Below are positions 10,963 through 21,258 of a DNA stretch of 64,000 nucleotides, one piece after another. Position 1 is the stretch's first letter, and every line of letters begins with the position of its first letter. Source of the DNA: Stenopsyche tienmushanensis (lineage: Eukaryota; Arthropoda; Insecta; Trichoptera; Stenopsychidae); NCBI GenBank assembly GCA_008973525.1, contig WACJ01000009.1, positions 62,001-126,000 on the forward strand, given 5' to 3'. A program made the translations under genes and the position numbers. The notes beneath the pieces were generated by a model. It was not told the DNA's origin. It searched no databases and saw only the letters and a program-made list of their open reading frames with translations.

Positions 10963-13155
10963 TTGTCGTGCAAATTGTACATGCAAATAGGCAGTGATAT
11001 GGCAGTAGTCAGTATTGAAAGACTTGATGCGCGCAACGATCGAGTTCAAACTCAATTTCAAACAGGTAGATATATCAGCAGTGACGAGGCTCTTTGGCCT
11101 ATTTTGAGCTTCCTAATTCACAGAAGCAATCCGAATGTTGTTCATCTCAGTGTTCATCTCGAAAATGGACAAAGGCAGACACTGCAAGAAATGTTGCTGC
11201 TGAACCAACACTTGCGCTGTGTGAAGAAGATGTATTTGCAGAGACATTATGGTACGCACAAGTTCCTAACTATTTTACATGAAATACTACATCCGAGAAT
11301 TTTCAACGACGTAAGCAAGGGATGCGTGATGAAGGCTATCGAAATCTGTATTCATCTGATGCATTGGGCCCTATTTACACATTACATCCAAATAAAGCCG
11401 AGTGTTACTATTTAAGAATGCTTTTGGTTAATGTCAAATGTCATACTTCATTGAGAAAGGTCGAACGGAAATTAGAACATTACTCGCCATCATTTTAACC
11501 ACATGTCCGTCACCCAACCCGAAAGATTTGTGGTAAAAATTCAGAGAGGATTTGAGCGAAGATATTTTAGGCCTGATCCACACTATGGTGCCAGTAACGG
11601 TTCGATCTCGCTCCGGTCTCGGTCCGATCAAATATTCTTACACAAGAAACAATCAGAGTATTCACACTATAGGATCGTTCCAATCCCGTTTTTTGTATGA
11701 GAATATTTGACCGGACCGAGACCGAGAGCGAGATCGAACCGTTACCGGCACCATAGTGTGGATCAGGCCTTAAACACCGTTAGCAATGACAATTCAATTG
11801 AGTTTTCGGACAATATTTTCAATCAAGCTCTGATCGAAATCGAAGACATTTGCTTAACCATCAACATCAAAGAATTCATTCAACAAGAATTCGTTCTGCA
11901 CTTGAACAGCAGTACAATGCTAATGATTTGGATGCATTTGTCGAAGCAAAGGAACAACTTTTGCTTGCGGAACAAAAATTGACCTACGATACAATTACAA
12001 ATGATCTGTTCTTCCTTGATGCGCCTGGCGGTACTGGAAAAACGTATCTCATCACTTTACTATTGGCTCACATTCGATCTCAAAATAGAATTGCTTTAGC
12101 TCTTGCTTCATTAGGTATTGCGGCAACATTATTAGATGGTGGACGAACAGCGCATTCGGCATTCAAATTGCCATTAGATATGCATTTATTGGAAGCCCTG
12201 ACATGTAACATTCCTAAAGTTTCTGACATAGCTAAAGTTTTGAAAATTTGCAAGGGGATTATCTGGGACGAATGCAATGCTTGATAGAACTCTTAAAGAC
12301 TTACGATCAAATGCAAAACCGTTTGGTGGCGCTCTAATTTTATTATGTGGCGACTTTCGACAACCTCTTCCAGTGATGCTTTCATCGACACCAGCTGATT
12401 CTTGCCTCAAAGCATCGCATCTTTGGAGAGACGTGCGAAAACTGACATTAAAGACAAATATGCGCGTACATTTGTAGCGTGATGCGTCGGCAGCCACATT
12501 TTTAAAACGACTATTGAACATTGGTGAAGGAAAAGTGCATGTTGATGCTGCCAAGTTTATTTCATTTCCATCGAACTTTTGCGTTGTTGTGCCATCCATC
12601 GATTTACTCATTCAGAAAGTTTTTCCGCAGATTTTTAGTAATTATAAAAATCATTATTGGCTTTGTGAACATGCTATTTTGGCAGCAGAAAACACCGACG
12701 TCAATACAATCAACCACATAATACAATAACAAATTGCAAACGATTATGTTACTTACAAATCGATTGATAGCGCCATGAATGCAGACCAAGTTACTAACTA
12801 TCCAATCGAGTTTTTAAATTCGTCAGATCTTCCTGATGTGCCACCTTACAAATTGGAACAAGACTCACTATGAAGAAATTGATGCCGAATATCATCGAAA
12901 CAACTATATATTCTTAATGGAAAGTCGAAAGGAGAAGATGTGCTCATTCCCACCGACGTGCAATTTGATAAGAGACGACTGCAGCTCCCCGTTGGACTTG
13001 CATTCTCAATGACCATCAACAAGGCACTTCAAGTGTGCGGAAGAATCTAGAAAATCCACGTTGGACAGCCGAGAAATTTATTTGTATTTGTTAAAGACGG
13101 AAAAGCCAAAACTATTCTCTACCCTAAAGCACTTAGCAGAACAATTAAGTAAGCA
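10963..13155 (+). pseudogene. Broken Helitron helicase (Pif1-like, SF1)
   Basis: The first frame holds the pre-helicase block with QTGRYISSDEALWPILSF and VVHLSVHLENGQR. Further blocks (FAETLWYAQVP, LHPNKAECYYLRMLLVNVK) continue in another frame. After the inserted MITE come FFLDAPGGTGKTYLI (Walker A, GGTGKT near 12025-12045) and ICKGIIWDECNA (Walker B). Then come GALILLCGDFRQPLPV (helicase motif III type), LWRDVRKLTLKTNMR and, near 12990, GLAFSMTINKALQ (motif V/VI region). Numerous stops and frame shifts separate the blocks, and the region between the pre-helicase part and Walker A is shortened. In life it would unwind DNA during rolling-circle transposition. This copy cannot make a complete enzyme. 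Confidence 0.85.
11570..11769. mobile_element. Foldback MITE (PIF/Harbinger-like) nested in the Helitron
   Basis: A 200-base element has long terminal inverted repeats of roughly 75 bases beginning GGCCTGATCCACACTATGG and ending in the reverse complement. It is flanked on both sides by TTA (11567-11569 and 11770-11772). A 3-base TTA duplication and a GGCC start fit PIF/Harbinger-type MITEs. It splits the Helitron frame between the SEDIL block and the downstream helicase core, so it inserted after the Helitron. Confidence 0.78.
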
Positions 13156-13336
13156 AAATGTACGCTTTTAATATTTTTTTCTTTATATATCATTCAATAT
13201 CAATAAATGTATTAATTGTCGGAAAAAATATCATTATTTATATCATTGCTAATTAAACAAGATAACTCTTTCAAATTTCAAATGATATTTTTAGAACTAT
13301 TTCTTCTGTGGCAGCAACGCGCCGGGTACCAGCTAG

Positions 13337-13388
13337 TATATAATAAAATAGGCAAGCTACTTGTCTACTGTTTACATTATGCTATATA
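13337..13388 (-). repeat. Dispersed repeat R1, inverted short copy
   Basis: AATAAAATAGGCAAGCTACT directly abuts the Helitron 3' end and is the reverse complement of the block at 7105-7120. The Helitron therefore probably inserted into an R1 copy, though the other half of R1 is not clear at 10165. Confidence 0.42.
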
Positions 13389-13691
13389 CAGAGTGTTTTG
13401 CATATGGGCCAATCATATTTTTTTTGAGGTTAAGGGGGCCTTTTGCTACATTTCACACATAGGCTTTATGTCGTAAATGTCAGGGTTGTCGAAGTAGATT
13501 TTTTTTACATTTTGAAAAAATATCAAAAACTTCACCTTTAAATCAACATATTTTTTTATTCTGTGGTTGTAATAGCACTAAATAACTGTTTTCGTATTTG
13601 AAAATGTATTTTTGATCTAAATAAATCATTAATTAGCTTAAAAAAATTACTTCTGAGCTTCCAAAATCAAATAAAATGTGCAGACGAATGA
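13389..13691 (+). mobile_element. Repeat family R2, copy 2
   Basis: It begins CAGAGTGTTTTGCATATGG and follows the same order as the copy at 8371, including TTTTGCTACATTTCACACAT and ATGTCAGGGTTGTCGAAGTA. It extends farther than copy 1, through CTTCTGAGCTTCCAAAATC to GTGCAGACGAATGAG. That extension is shared with the inverted copy at 25722-25959. Confidence 0.6.
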
Positions 13692-13794
13692 GGGATGTCA
13701 ACTTCTCTAAACAAAAAAGTAACAACTATTTCGAACATCGTTTTATTTAAAAAAGTTAAAAATGTCATACAAATAACTGTAAGTCGCTCATGAC

Positions 13795-14781
13795 TTATAT
13801 TCAATCCCGAGCCAAAATTTCGATCCCGGGATTTCGGGATTGCATTAGACCATCCCGGGATCAGTCCCGGGATGGGTATCAGTCCCGGGATCATCCCGGG
13901 ACCGGGATTTTCAATAGTCTTAGAAGTTATTTTTTTTTATGTAAAAATAATTTTAAGGCAATAGAATTTTATTTATTTAAAAAAAGATAAACAATACAAT
14001 TCAAAAGTGGATAAATAAAACACAAAAAATTCAAATATTATTTTGAAAATATGCCTGAAGTAACATTAAAACATCGAGTTTTTCGTCATTTAGTCTGGAT
14101 CTGATTTTGGAAGCTAGGCAACTTGCTGCTAAAAATGCACGCTCAGCCTCCACACTCATTGGAAGTATCGTCATCAGATATTTAAATGCTAGTTCGAGAT
14201 GATGAGCCCCCATTTTCGTATAACACTATCAATGTCACTGATAAAATTCATATCTGCTGAGACACGAACTAAAAATCGCAAAATTCCCGATTTCCCGACA
14301 AATTATTTATTTCCGTCGCTGCAGATGAATACTTTTATACAATAATACTTTGATGTGATTCGTAATTATATTACGAAGGAATACAAAAATTCTGAGCCTC
14401 GTATCTATTATATTTCATATCGATATTAACATTATTAGAGTCGAGGTGTAGTAAATACATCACCGATAGGGAAAGGTTAATATAACAATTTGAAAAATAT
14501 GTAAGCTCTGTTTATATGTATACATAGATTAGACAGTTACTGCCCCTAGGCGTCACCCAAGCTCGAAAATTAGTAGTTACGCCACTTTTTCAAAGCGTCC
14601 AGATTTCGGCGAGAATGTCTCAATTTAGTAGTCTTCAACGTGCTGGTGAGGTGTACGATTTCTGTTAGATAAAAATTTCAATCCCGATTTTTTCGGGATT
14701 AAGTTTATTAATGCCGGGATTAATGAGCACCTAAAACCATCCGGGATCCCGGGATTCAGGGTCCCGGGATTGGATTCCCTA
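13795..14781 (-). mobile_element. BED-type hAT derivative with CCCGGG arrays
   Basis: The element is flanked by near-identical 8-base direct repeats, CTCATGAC (13787-13794) and CTCACGAC (14782-14789), as expected for hAT target duplication. Both ends carry clustered palindromic ATCCCGGGAT motifs (13815-13910 and 14685-14775). A remnant of the transposase C-terminus lies inside at 14031-14213, and most of the transposase is gone. A second, inverted copy is at 36090-36780, and an interior piece recurs at 62410-62615. Confidence 0.72.
14031..14213 (-). pseudogene. hAT transposase C-terminal dimerisation fragment
   Basis: The 60-residue frame contains MSVEAERAFLAASCLASKIR followed by SRLNDEKLDVLMLLQAYF. 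This is the conserved hAT C-terminal dimerisation motif in the form found in zinc-finger BED transposases. The frame closes after the final helix at 14031, so this part ends where an intact protein would end. Upstream coding sequence is missing. The copy at 36607-36745 retains the same motif with Thr for Leu in the CLATKIRSRL stretch. Confidence 0.78.
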
Positions 14782-14789
14782 CTCACGAC

Positions 14790-15173
14790 ACTTTTTCTTT
14801 GTTTCAACTGCAGTTGTCAGGAGTAGTAGGATTTATTTTGTGAACACCTCTTTCGTGTAAACTATTTTTTTGGCTGCCCTATTCCGTGGTTTGCACGGTC
14901 CCAGATCTGATAATACTGGAGTTCTTTGCCTAGGCCCTAGGGGAATACTTTGCCTATGATGTATGCAACAGAGACAGAAATATTAGAAACGATTCTTCCT
15001 CGTTTTCCGACCGACTGCCGCTTGTAGTTTCACCTCTATATCTAGTTTCGCAATCCATACATCTGTCAAAATTGTAGTTCCTATTTAATTTTTCATATTG
15101 TTAAAATTGTTGTTTTATTAAAAAGTTGTGTCAATAGAAGACAGTAACTCTTAATTTTCTGATACAAAGAGGC
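14790..15173. other. Intergenic, no gene recognised
   Basis: No motif or repeat match seen apart from the start of an R1-like block at its right edge. Confidence 0.4.
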
Positions 15174-15275
15174 TTTCATGGAAACGCTACGCTTATGCGC
15201 AAGTAGCATAAAGCAACTAAGATAAATTTTTATATATTACACAAATGTAGTTTTCAGCTAACAGACAAAGTACAA
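15174..15275 (+). repeat. Dispersed repeat R1, partial copy
   Basis: It contains AAACGCTACGCTTATGCGCA, TAGCATAAAGCAACTAA and ATTACACAAATGTAG, matching blocks of the copy at 16250-16430. Confidence 0.5.
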
Positions 15276-16249
15276 AGAGAATATAATTGAATATGAAATA
15301 TGAAAATATGTCTTCGATTGGGATTGTCATCTTACACTCCCAACTGTGAAAAATTAGTAAATGTTATACAGTATCAAAGATTGGTCAGCATTTATAAAAA
15401 AATATATATTGTGTTAAAGTAAATATTTATTACCGAATGTATGTTATAAGAAAGGGCATAATATTATTTCCTTTTGAAATTCGATTTGCCCCCTTCAATA
15501 TATTTTGGCAATCTCGAAAGTTTGAGAGCCCCTGCGATAAAGAGATCTTCCCCCAACAACCAATACTTGTATGGCTTGGATAAAAAGGTGCACATTGCCA
15601 TCGTTACAAAACGTGACAAGTTATTGGATAGGCTAGATCGCCGGTGGCGCCATCTAGGGGGAGGCTAAAAACGACAATGTAGTAGTCCAATAAGAGTGGC
15701 AGGGCTGACATTCGCTTGAGAAAGCAAGGAAATAAATTCTGGTTCGGTCCCTTGAAGGAAATATGCCCAATTCCAGACAATTTGGTACCGTCGCAGGTCT
15801 CCTGTGCCACAACTGGCGCAATAACTCGCTCTTTTTAACCCTGACGAAAGTCGGGCCTCGTAAATTGCTTTACGGCGTGACGCTCTAATTTATGTTACCC
15901 ACCGTAAATTATCATTTCTCCCGCTTAATATAATATGATGCCAGTGTCGCAGACGGTGTGGTTTGTCTTCGCGACGACGTTCTAGACGACGGACTCAATG
16001 AGCTCCAACTATTCCAACTATCTCTATATTGAGACTTTTAGCTCATATTGCGTCGTTTTATTGCCTAAGAGTCTACGAAGCGGGACTTCATCTCTTGGTA
16101 CAAGTGTTCACACCGACGATCTGCTATAACAGGGCTCATCATCGTTGGAAATTAATTCAAAAATAATATTTTGATGTGAAACTTTTACAGGCACAGTAGG
16201 GTAAATTGCCTCCATCACGAAACGTGAAACTCCAAGCGACTGTCGGTTG
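15276..16249. other. Intergenic, no gene recognised
   Basis: Overlapping short open frames on both strands at 15474-15810 lie in a less AT-rich patch but show no family motif. No splice structure or terminal repeat could be supported. Confidence 0.38.
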
Positions 16250-16430
16250 TGTAATGAGAAGAGAATCCTTTGTATTGTCTTCGTTGCATACATCATAGAC
16301 ACGCTACGCGCATGCGCCGTGCCACATCTGGTGCGTTTATTCGTGGCATAAAGCAACTAATAGATCATTGTTTGCCTATTTTATTACATATTACACAAAG
16401 ACATCTAAATCTTTAAGCTAACAATTATCA
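16250..16430 (+). repeat. Dispersed repeat R1, longer copy
   Basis: The block order is GCATACATCATAGACACGCT, GCGCATGCGCCGTGCC, GGCATAAAGCAACTAATAG, then GCCTATTTTATTACATATTA and ACACAAAG. This parallels the copy at 6985-7165. Sequence further upstream (GATGTGAAACTTTTACAGGC) resembles GAAGTGAAACTTCCATAAGC near 35520, so the family probably extends to about 16170. Confidence 0.55.
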
Positions 16431-18261
16431 TCAATATCCCTGCTAGGTGAGCATTTACAACTAAAGATTAGACATCGGCTACTTTAAATATCTGTTTACA
16501 AAAATATGAATATTTGATCAGATATCTGTGTTAATGATGATGATTAATTGTATTCATGTTCTAACTATAAAATAAAATAAGGATGCGGTTTTTTTTCATA
16601 CTTTTATTTATAGAGAGGTTGTTTAAGGCTGATCAAAATTATTTGTTTACACTCGATAGAAAGAAGGCAAATTTAAAGTAAATTTGATAAAATTCTTTTT
16701 CCATTAAAAATATTCTGCTGCATATACTTCGCCAAACTTTTTCACTATCCAGACTTCTTAGTTCTTCATATTCAACTTGTATTGCTTTTTTCTTTTGCAA
16801 CATTTTCGCTTCTCGGAGTTTTGCGACACGTCTTCAGCACCTAATAGACAGTTAAAAGATAAGTTAGAGGAAGTGTCTTTGGATGAAATTCGTCACCTGA
16901 TAAGCATCCCGAAAATAGATAGAGCAGAAGGGTTTATTTTTAATACGGCCACCCTTCCATATGAAATTGTCTGGAACGTTGTTCGCGTCATTACTCCGCT
17001 TTAATATCCCGTCAAATTATTTATACTATTTTTGTGCAGTGCTTATGAGAGTTCCGTACATATTTTCCCATGTGGAATTTCTCCAAGGTTCGCTCACAAA
17101 GTATATTTTTTATTTGAGCTGATGCAATATTGTGTACCATGCATTGTAGCATGCATGAATATATTAAGTTTCTTTCCAGAAAACTGCTCTTTGTTGCACT
17201 TTCACATTAAACCATGATTGATTTACAAATGAAATTTTGGCTTCAAATTCCTAGATTTGAAATATAATTTGATTGATTACGTGTTGCCATCTGTATCAAA
17301 TTTATATCCACTGTGCGTTAGGGATCTTGAAGATTTTAATAACTCTTCATCGTTTTTGCATTTATTCCTGTTTGAAATGTCGTTCAAATTCAAATTTGTA
17401 CAGTTTATAAATCGATGATCGAATACAAATGATATGATAATTCTTCCTGGTTTATTTCAAAAAAATCATCCCTGGATGCGGCACACTAACGTATTTTTAT
17501 TAATGTGAAATTTGGCTCATTTACTAATTTCCGAATCTATATTTCAGCGAATTAAGGGACGTTTCTGCCTTGTTAAACCTAAAAGTGATCGATTTTTTAA
17601 CATTTTTTATGCGAAAAGTATTAAATATAGATTGTTTATATTTTTTGAACATAAAAATATGTTTTTAAAGTTTGAAAAAGTATAATAGTGAGAGTGGGGG
17701 GAGTCACGTATGTCGGTAAGGGAGCGATGACACTCTTCACTACGGAGAACAAAGCAAAAAAATTAAACATATTTTTATTTTGAATAATACTGTACATAGT
17801 CTGAGCTATAATTAAAAAGAAATATTTGAAAATAAAAAAAATATTGAGCAATCGAAGAAAATTATGTGTTTTTATCAACATTTTTTTTAGTTTTTTATTA
17901 ATTAAATAAAATATTTTATATATTTTTAGATAATTATACGTCAAATGATGAAGACGTTTATTGTACATATTTCTGTTAAATTTCATAAATAATTCTCATC
18001 TAGAGCGTCCGGGAGTACTTCCGTAAGCTTGGAAAAAGTAATTTCGAGAATAACGCTCGCAGCAGCTTCTCCTCATCAGCCAATAACATTGCGAATTTCA
18101 TTTATATCAACTTGAAATTTACCGATAGTGTTCTTAAACATTGGTTCCTTCAGATACACGAAGAAAAAAATATTTTTAAACAACAAGGCAAAAATTTCCC
18201 TTATTATCAGAGTTAAGCGGAGCTTAAAATAATGGTGTGATGTCATATTTTTAATGTTGTT
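16431..18261. other. Intergenic, no gene recognised
   Basis: AT-rich DNA with unrecognised frames, the longest being a 116-codon minus-strand frame at 17636-17986 dominated by Lys, Asn, Ile and Phe, as expected by chance in AT-rich sequence. No features supported. Confidence 0.42.
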
Positions 18262-18411
18262 GATGCATCTGCAATAACGATATCTATCGCTTCTTGCGCG
18301 TACATCGCTTTAGATCTAATAGTGAAGTGAAGGAGGTGAAAGTCGTCGGATAGTCTTGGCTGTGGGAAGACGTCCTTCCTGCGGCTAGATCTCTCTCTCT
18401 CTCTCTACGTA
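18262..18411 (+). repeat. SINE/MITE-like repeat R3 with (CT)n tract
   Basis: It shares GTCGTCGGATA, then GGAAGACGTCCTTCCTGCGG, then a CTCTCT tract with the minus-strand reading of the carboxypeptidase spacers at 46855-47030 and 51192-51367. The internal GGAAGNCGTCCTTCC core is palindromic. The CT tract here is a pure dinucleotide run at 18391-18405. Class unknown. Confidence 0.55.
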
Positions 18412-18523
18412 AAAAACAAAACTTCATATTATAATTTGAGTTTATGGGAATAATTATTTGATTGATGATGTTTTGAGATTAGTTTAGATGAATCCTTCTG
18501 ATATTATCAACGTTTTATATTAA

Positions 18524-19438
18524 GGCGTCTTCTCACTTTACAAATTTAAAAAAATCGATTTTTATTTTATTTTAAATTTTGAAAGTACATATCTTCAAAA
18601 ATATTATATCGAAATTTCATAAAGATCGGACGAGTTTAACTAAATTTTTGGGCGACCGTTAGGTGACTACCTGAGAGCACCCGGCTGCATACGTATTGTT
18701 CAGACTCATGATGCAAGTACAAGAAAGTGGTGAAAAATAATCAGATAGAAACTTTTAAACATCCTTCTGCTCTAGCTGAGGATGTTCACGAGGTTTTGAA
18801 ATCGATTTATGAAGATCTTCGGAGGAAATACCCAAAATAACAACGAGTGTTTCAACAGCTGTGTCTGGCCAATTTTTCTGCAACCAAAACTTTAAACGCG
18901 TTTATCTCAAAACAAGGTTTTTCGGTGGCTTGTTGATGAAATTTCGGAAACTATCCAGCCGATTGTCATGAAATTTGAATGACATATTCTTCATAGTTAT
19001 GGCTATAGCGCGTATAAGATTTTTGAAATTTTGATTTTAAGTAATTTTTTTTTACAAAAAACTGCAAAAAAAACGCGTTTGTTTTTTTTTACTTTTTCGT
19101 AAAACGTGCGCCATTTTATTATTTTCGCAAATATAAAAAATCTGATGATATGCGCTATAGCCACTGATATACTGAATCTAAAACTGTTTTATTTTTTTGT
19201 TTTAAATGACCCATCTCGGAGATACCATCAACAAGCCACGAACATAACATTTCTACACGGGTTTTTCGATGCTACTGTTTTATTATAATAATTGTTCAAA
19301 AAAATAAAAATATTTTTTTTTCATTTACTTGAAAGATGTGTTTATTACATAAGATCCATTTTATCTCATAATTTTTAGCGAAAATCCTCGAAAAAAAATC
19401 GTGAAAATAGCCTATTTTTGAGGCGCCTAAAGTGAGAC
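18524..19438 (+). mobile_element. TTAA-flanked MITE, copy A
   Basis: It is flanked by TTAA at 18520-18523 and 19439-19442. The left terminus is GGCGTCTTCTCACTTT. The right end, read inward, starts CTCACTTT with part of the terminus altered. The interior matches the inverted copy at 24697-25600 throughout (CGACGACC-type blocks, GAGAGCACCCGGCTGCATAC, AACAAGCCACGAACATAACA). Neither copy has an open transposase frame. TTAA target duplication indicates mobilisation by a piggyBac-type transposase. Confidence 0.8.
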
Positions 19439-19442
19439 TTAA

Positions 19443-20683
19443 TACATTTTAGATTATCATAATAAAATATTAAATTTGATCAACTTTAACCAGTAATGGT
19501 TGTAAATCTTTATGCTCTTGATCACGCATATATTCCTTGCTTTAAGATCAGATCCAAAAAGTCCAAAACAAATTTCTTAGTCAGAAAGAGATCCCAGCTA
19601 CGAGACTGCAGTTAAACTTCTTCCACAAACGTAGCCAAGGATATTTTGAGGACAACGACGAAAATCGCGTCGCTCCCCCACAGCGCAAAGCTTTTTCATC
19701 CATCAGGAAGAAAGAATGCGATCCATTATAATTTACTTTTAAATTTTTGCGCACCCACTTTATACGTCTTTGTGGACATACGCAAGAAGGGAAGGGCACA
19801 ATCAATCCTACGAAATGTGTTTTCGTTGTTCGGCCATGGTTCGGTTCGAATGCCAATTTGTCCTAATCCGAAACAAATTTTTGATTGTTCATCAATTGTT
19901 ATATGGTCTACGAGCTCCATAACATGTTTGATGTTTCTCGATAAAAATTGAGGAATTTTAGAAGGAACATATCATCCCGAGATATTGATATTAAAAGTCG
20001 GGAAGACAGTGCATTCGAGCTTGGCGAAGAATTTTTAGAGTGCGGTCAGAGGCGCGCTGGTACATTCTTCAAAGCTTTGTCCTCCGTATTGACGCTCGTA
20101 TATTTTCATTACGCATTGCACCGAAATACCTCGGCAACGGACCATCTCGCCATTTTATTAACCTTGCCAATTCCTTTTGTCTTTCCTGCTGTATGCGCCG
20201 GGGAAGAACTTCTGCTTACTTGCTAGAATATAAATGGTAACTTTAAATTTATGCGCCGTCTTTGTGTTGCAAATGTAAGTCCAATGTATTCTATGGAAAT
20301 CCTCCAACTTCTTCGGGAACGCGAATTTAAGATCTTCTAACGAGTTGTGGAAGTTTTTGCATTCGATATTTTTGCACCAAACAGATTGTCAGTAAACAAT
20401 ACTAATGATTTACCATACTAAATTTATGCTTAGGAAGAACTAATAAAAAATCTTCAATCTTTGTCAAAAGATACATAAAGCCATACACGAATCAAATTAT
20501 GATTTAAAATGTATCTATGGTTTATTTTTAAATCTTAGAGCATTTGTAGCATGTTGCTAAAGGTTTGCATAAATGCGTTAATCGATGATATGCAATCGGG
20601 AAGACATGGACATGTGCGACAAAGCATAAATTATTAGCATCAATCACATGCTATCTTATTTGGGCAGGACATGTAGCATGTAT
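19443..20683. other. Intergenic, no gene recognised
   Basis: Overlapping open frames occur on both strands at 19581-20240 in a stretch richer in GC than its surroundings, but none shows a recognised motif. It could hide decayed coding sequence. I cannot assign it. Confidence 0.38.
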
Positions 20684-20720
20684 CAGGTCAGTCCAAAAGT
20701 TCTTTCGCATTTTTGAGAAT
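20684..20720 (+). repeat. Possible mariner-type terminal repeat
   Basis: CAGGTCAGTCCAAAAGTTCT followed by TTCGCATTTTTGAG resembles mariner termini of the GGTNGNCCAAAAGTTCTTTCGC kind. No transposase follows, so this would be a solo end or a very short derivative. Confidence 0.35.
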
Positions 20721-20759
20721 ATTTTAAATAGTGTAAATAAAACATGATTTAGCCTAATA

Positions 20760-21258
20760 CAGAGGTTTCCAACCTATCTGTGGCGCGGGCGCATTTGACA
20801 TTGCAAAATAATGACTGGTACAAATTAGATTAAATTTTTTTTTATATATATCCCTTACTATATTTATCGCAATATATTATATATTTATCATAGAAGCTAA
20901 ATTAGTACAATCTTTAGCCTTATATTTTTTTCGCTAATTTCTCATAATTGTAAGATAATAATCACAATCGTAAACAATCATCAAGATTGGCATTACTATC
21001 TAAGTAAAAACCCAGTCAATCCGTGAACGTGAACCCCACAGGAGGTTCGAAATATCGAATAAAGATAAAAATTAAATCTAAATTCACTCTTAAATGCTAA
21101 AAAAACGCGATCGGGCACCCGTTTCAAATGTTTTAAATTATTTAAAAACATATAAACATGACTCGCGTAAATTTTAAATTATTAAGTATATTTTCTTCGT
21201 TATTTCATCACTACTATGGATGCGTTTGCTTCCACGTGTACAAGATTGGGCGCCCCTG
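20760..21258. mobile_element. hAT-type MITE, 499 bp
   Basis: The left end reads CAGAGGTTTCCAACC and is followed by GTGGCGCGGGCGCATTTG. The right end, on the minus strand, reads CAGGGGCGCCCAATCTTG. These are typical hAT-MITE ends. Flanking 8-base repeats GCCTAATA and CTCTAATA match at 6 of 8 positions. No coding sequence. Confidence 0.65.

Larger units (their letters stand above)
10165..13336 (+). mobile_element. Helitron with both termini, 3.2 kb, inactivated
   Basis: The 5' end reads TCTAATATATAAAAATAAG after an A. The 3' end reads GCGCCGGGTACCAGCTAG followed by T, the usual A-T insertion context and CTRR terminus of Helitrons. An inverted copy of the same 3' end lies at 58297-58380. Between the ends is a broken helicase reading frame (10963-13155), itself interrupted by a 200-base MITE at 11570-11769. 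The N-terminal Rep (HUH) nuclease domain is not visible, so the element is internally deleted. Rolling-circle transposition is known for the family. This copy looks dead. Confidence 0.8.

Noticed and set aside
17636..17986. 116-codon minus-strand frame
   Set aside because: Composition is almost entirely codons expected from AT-rich noncoding DNA. No motif.
19581..20240. Cluster of overlapping open frames on both strands
   Set aside because: Frames on both strands compete and none shows a family motif. The stretch is just less AT-rich, so stops are fewer.
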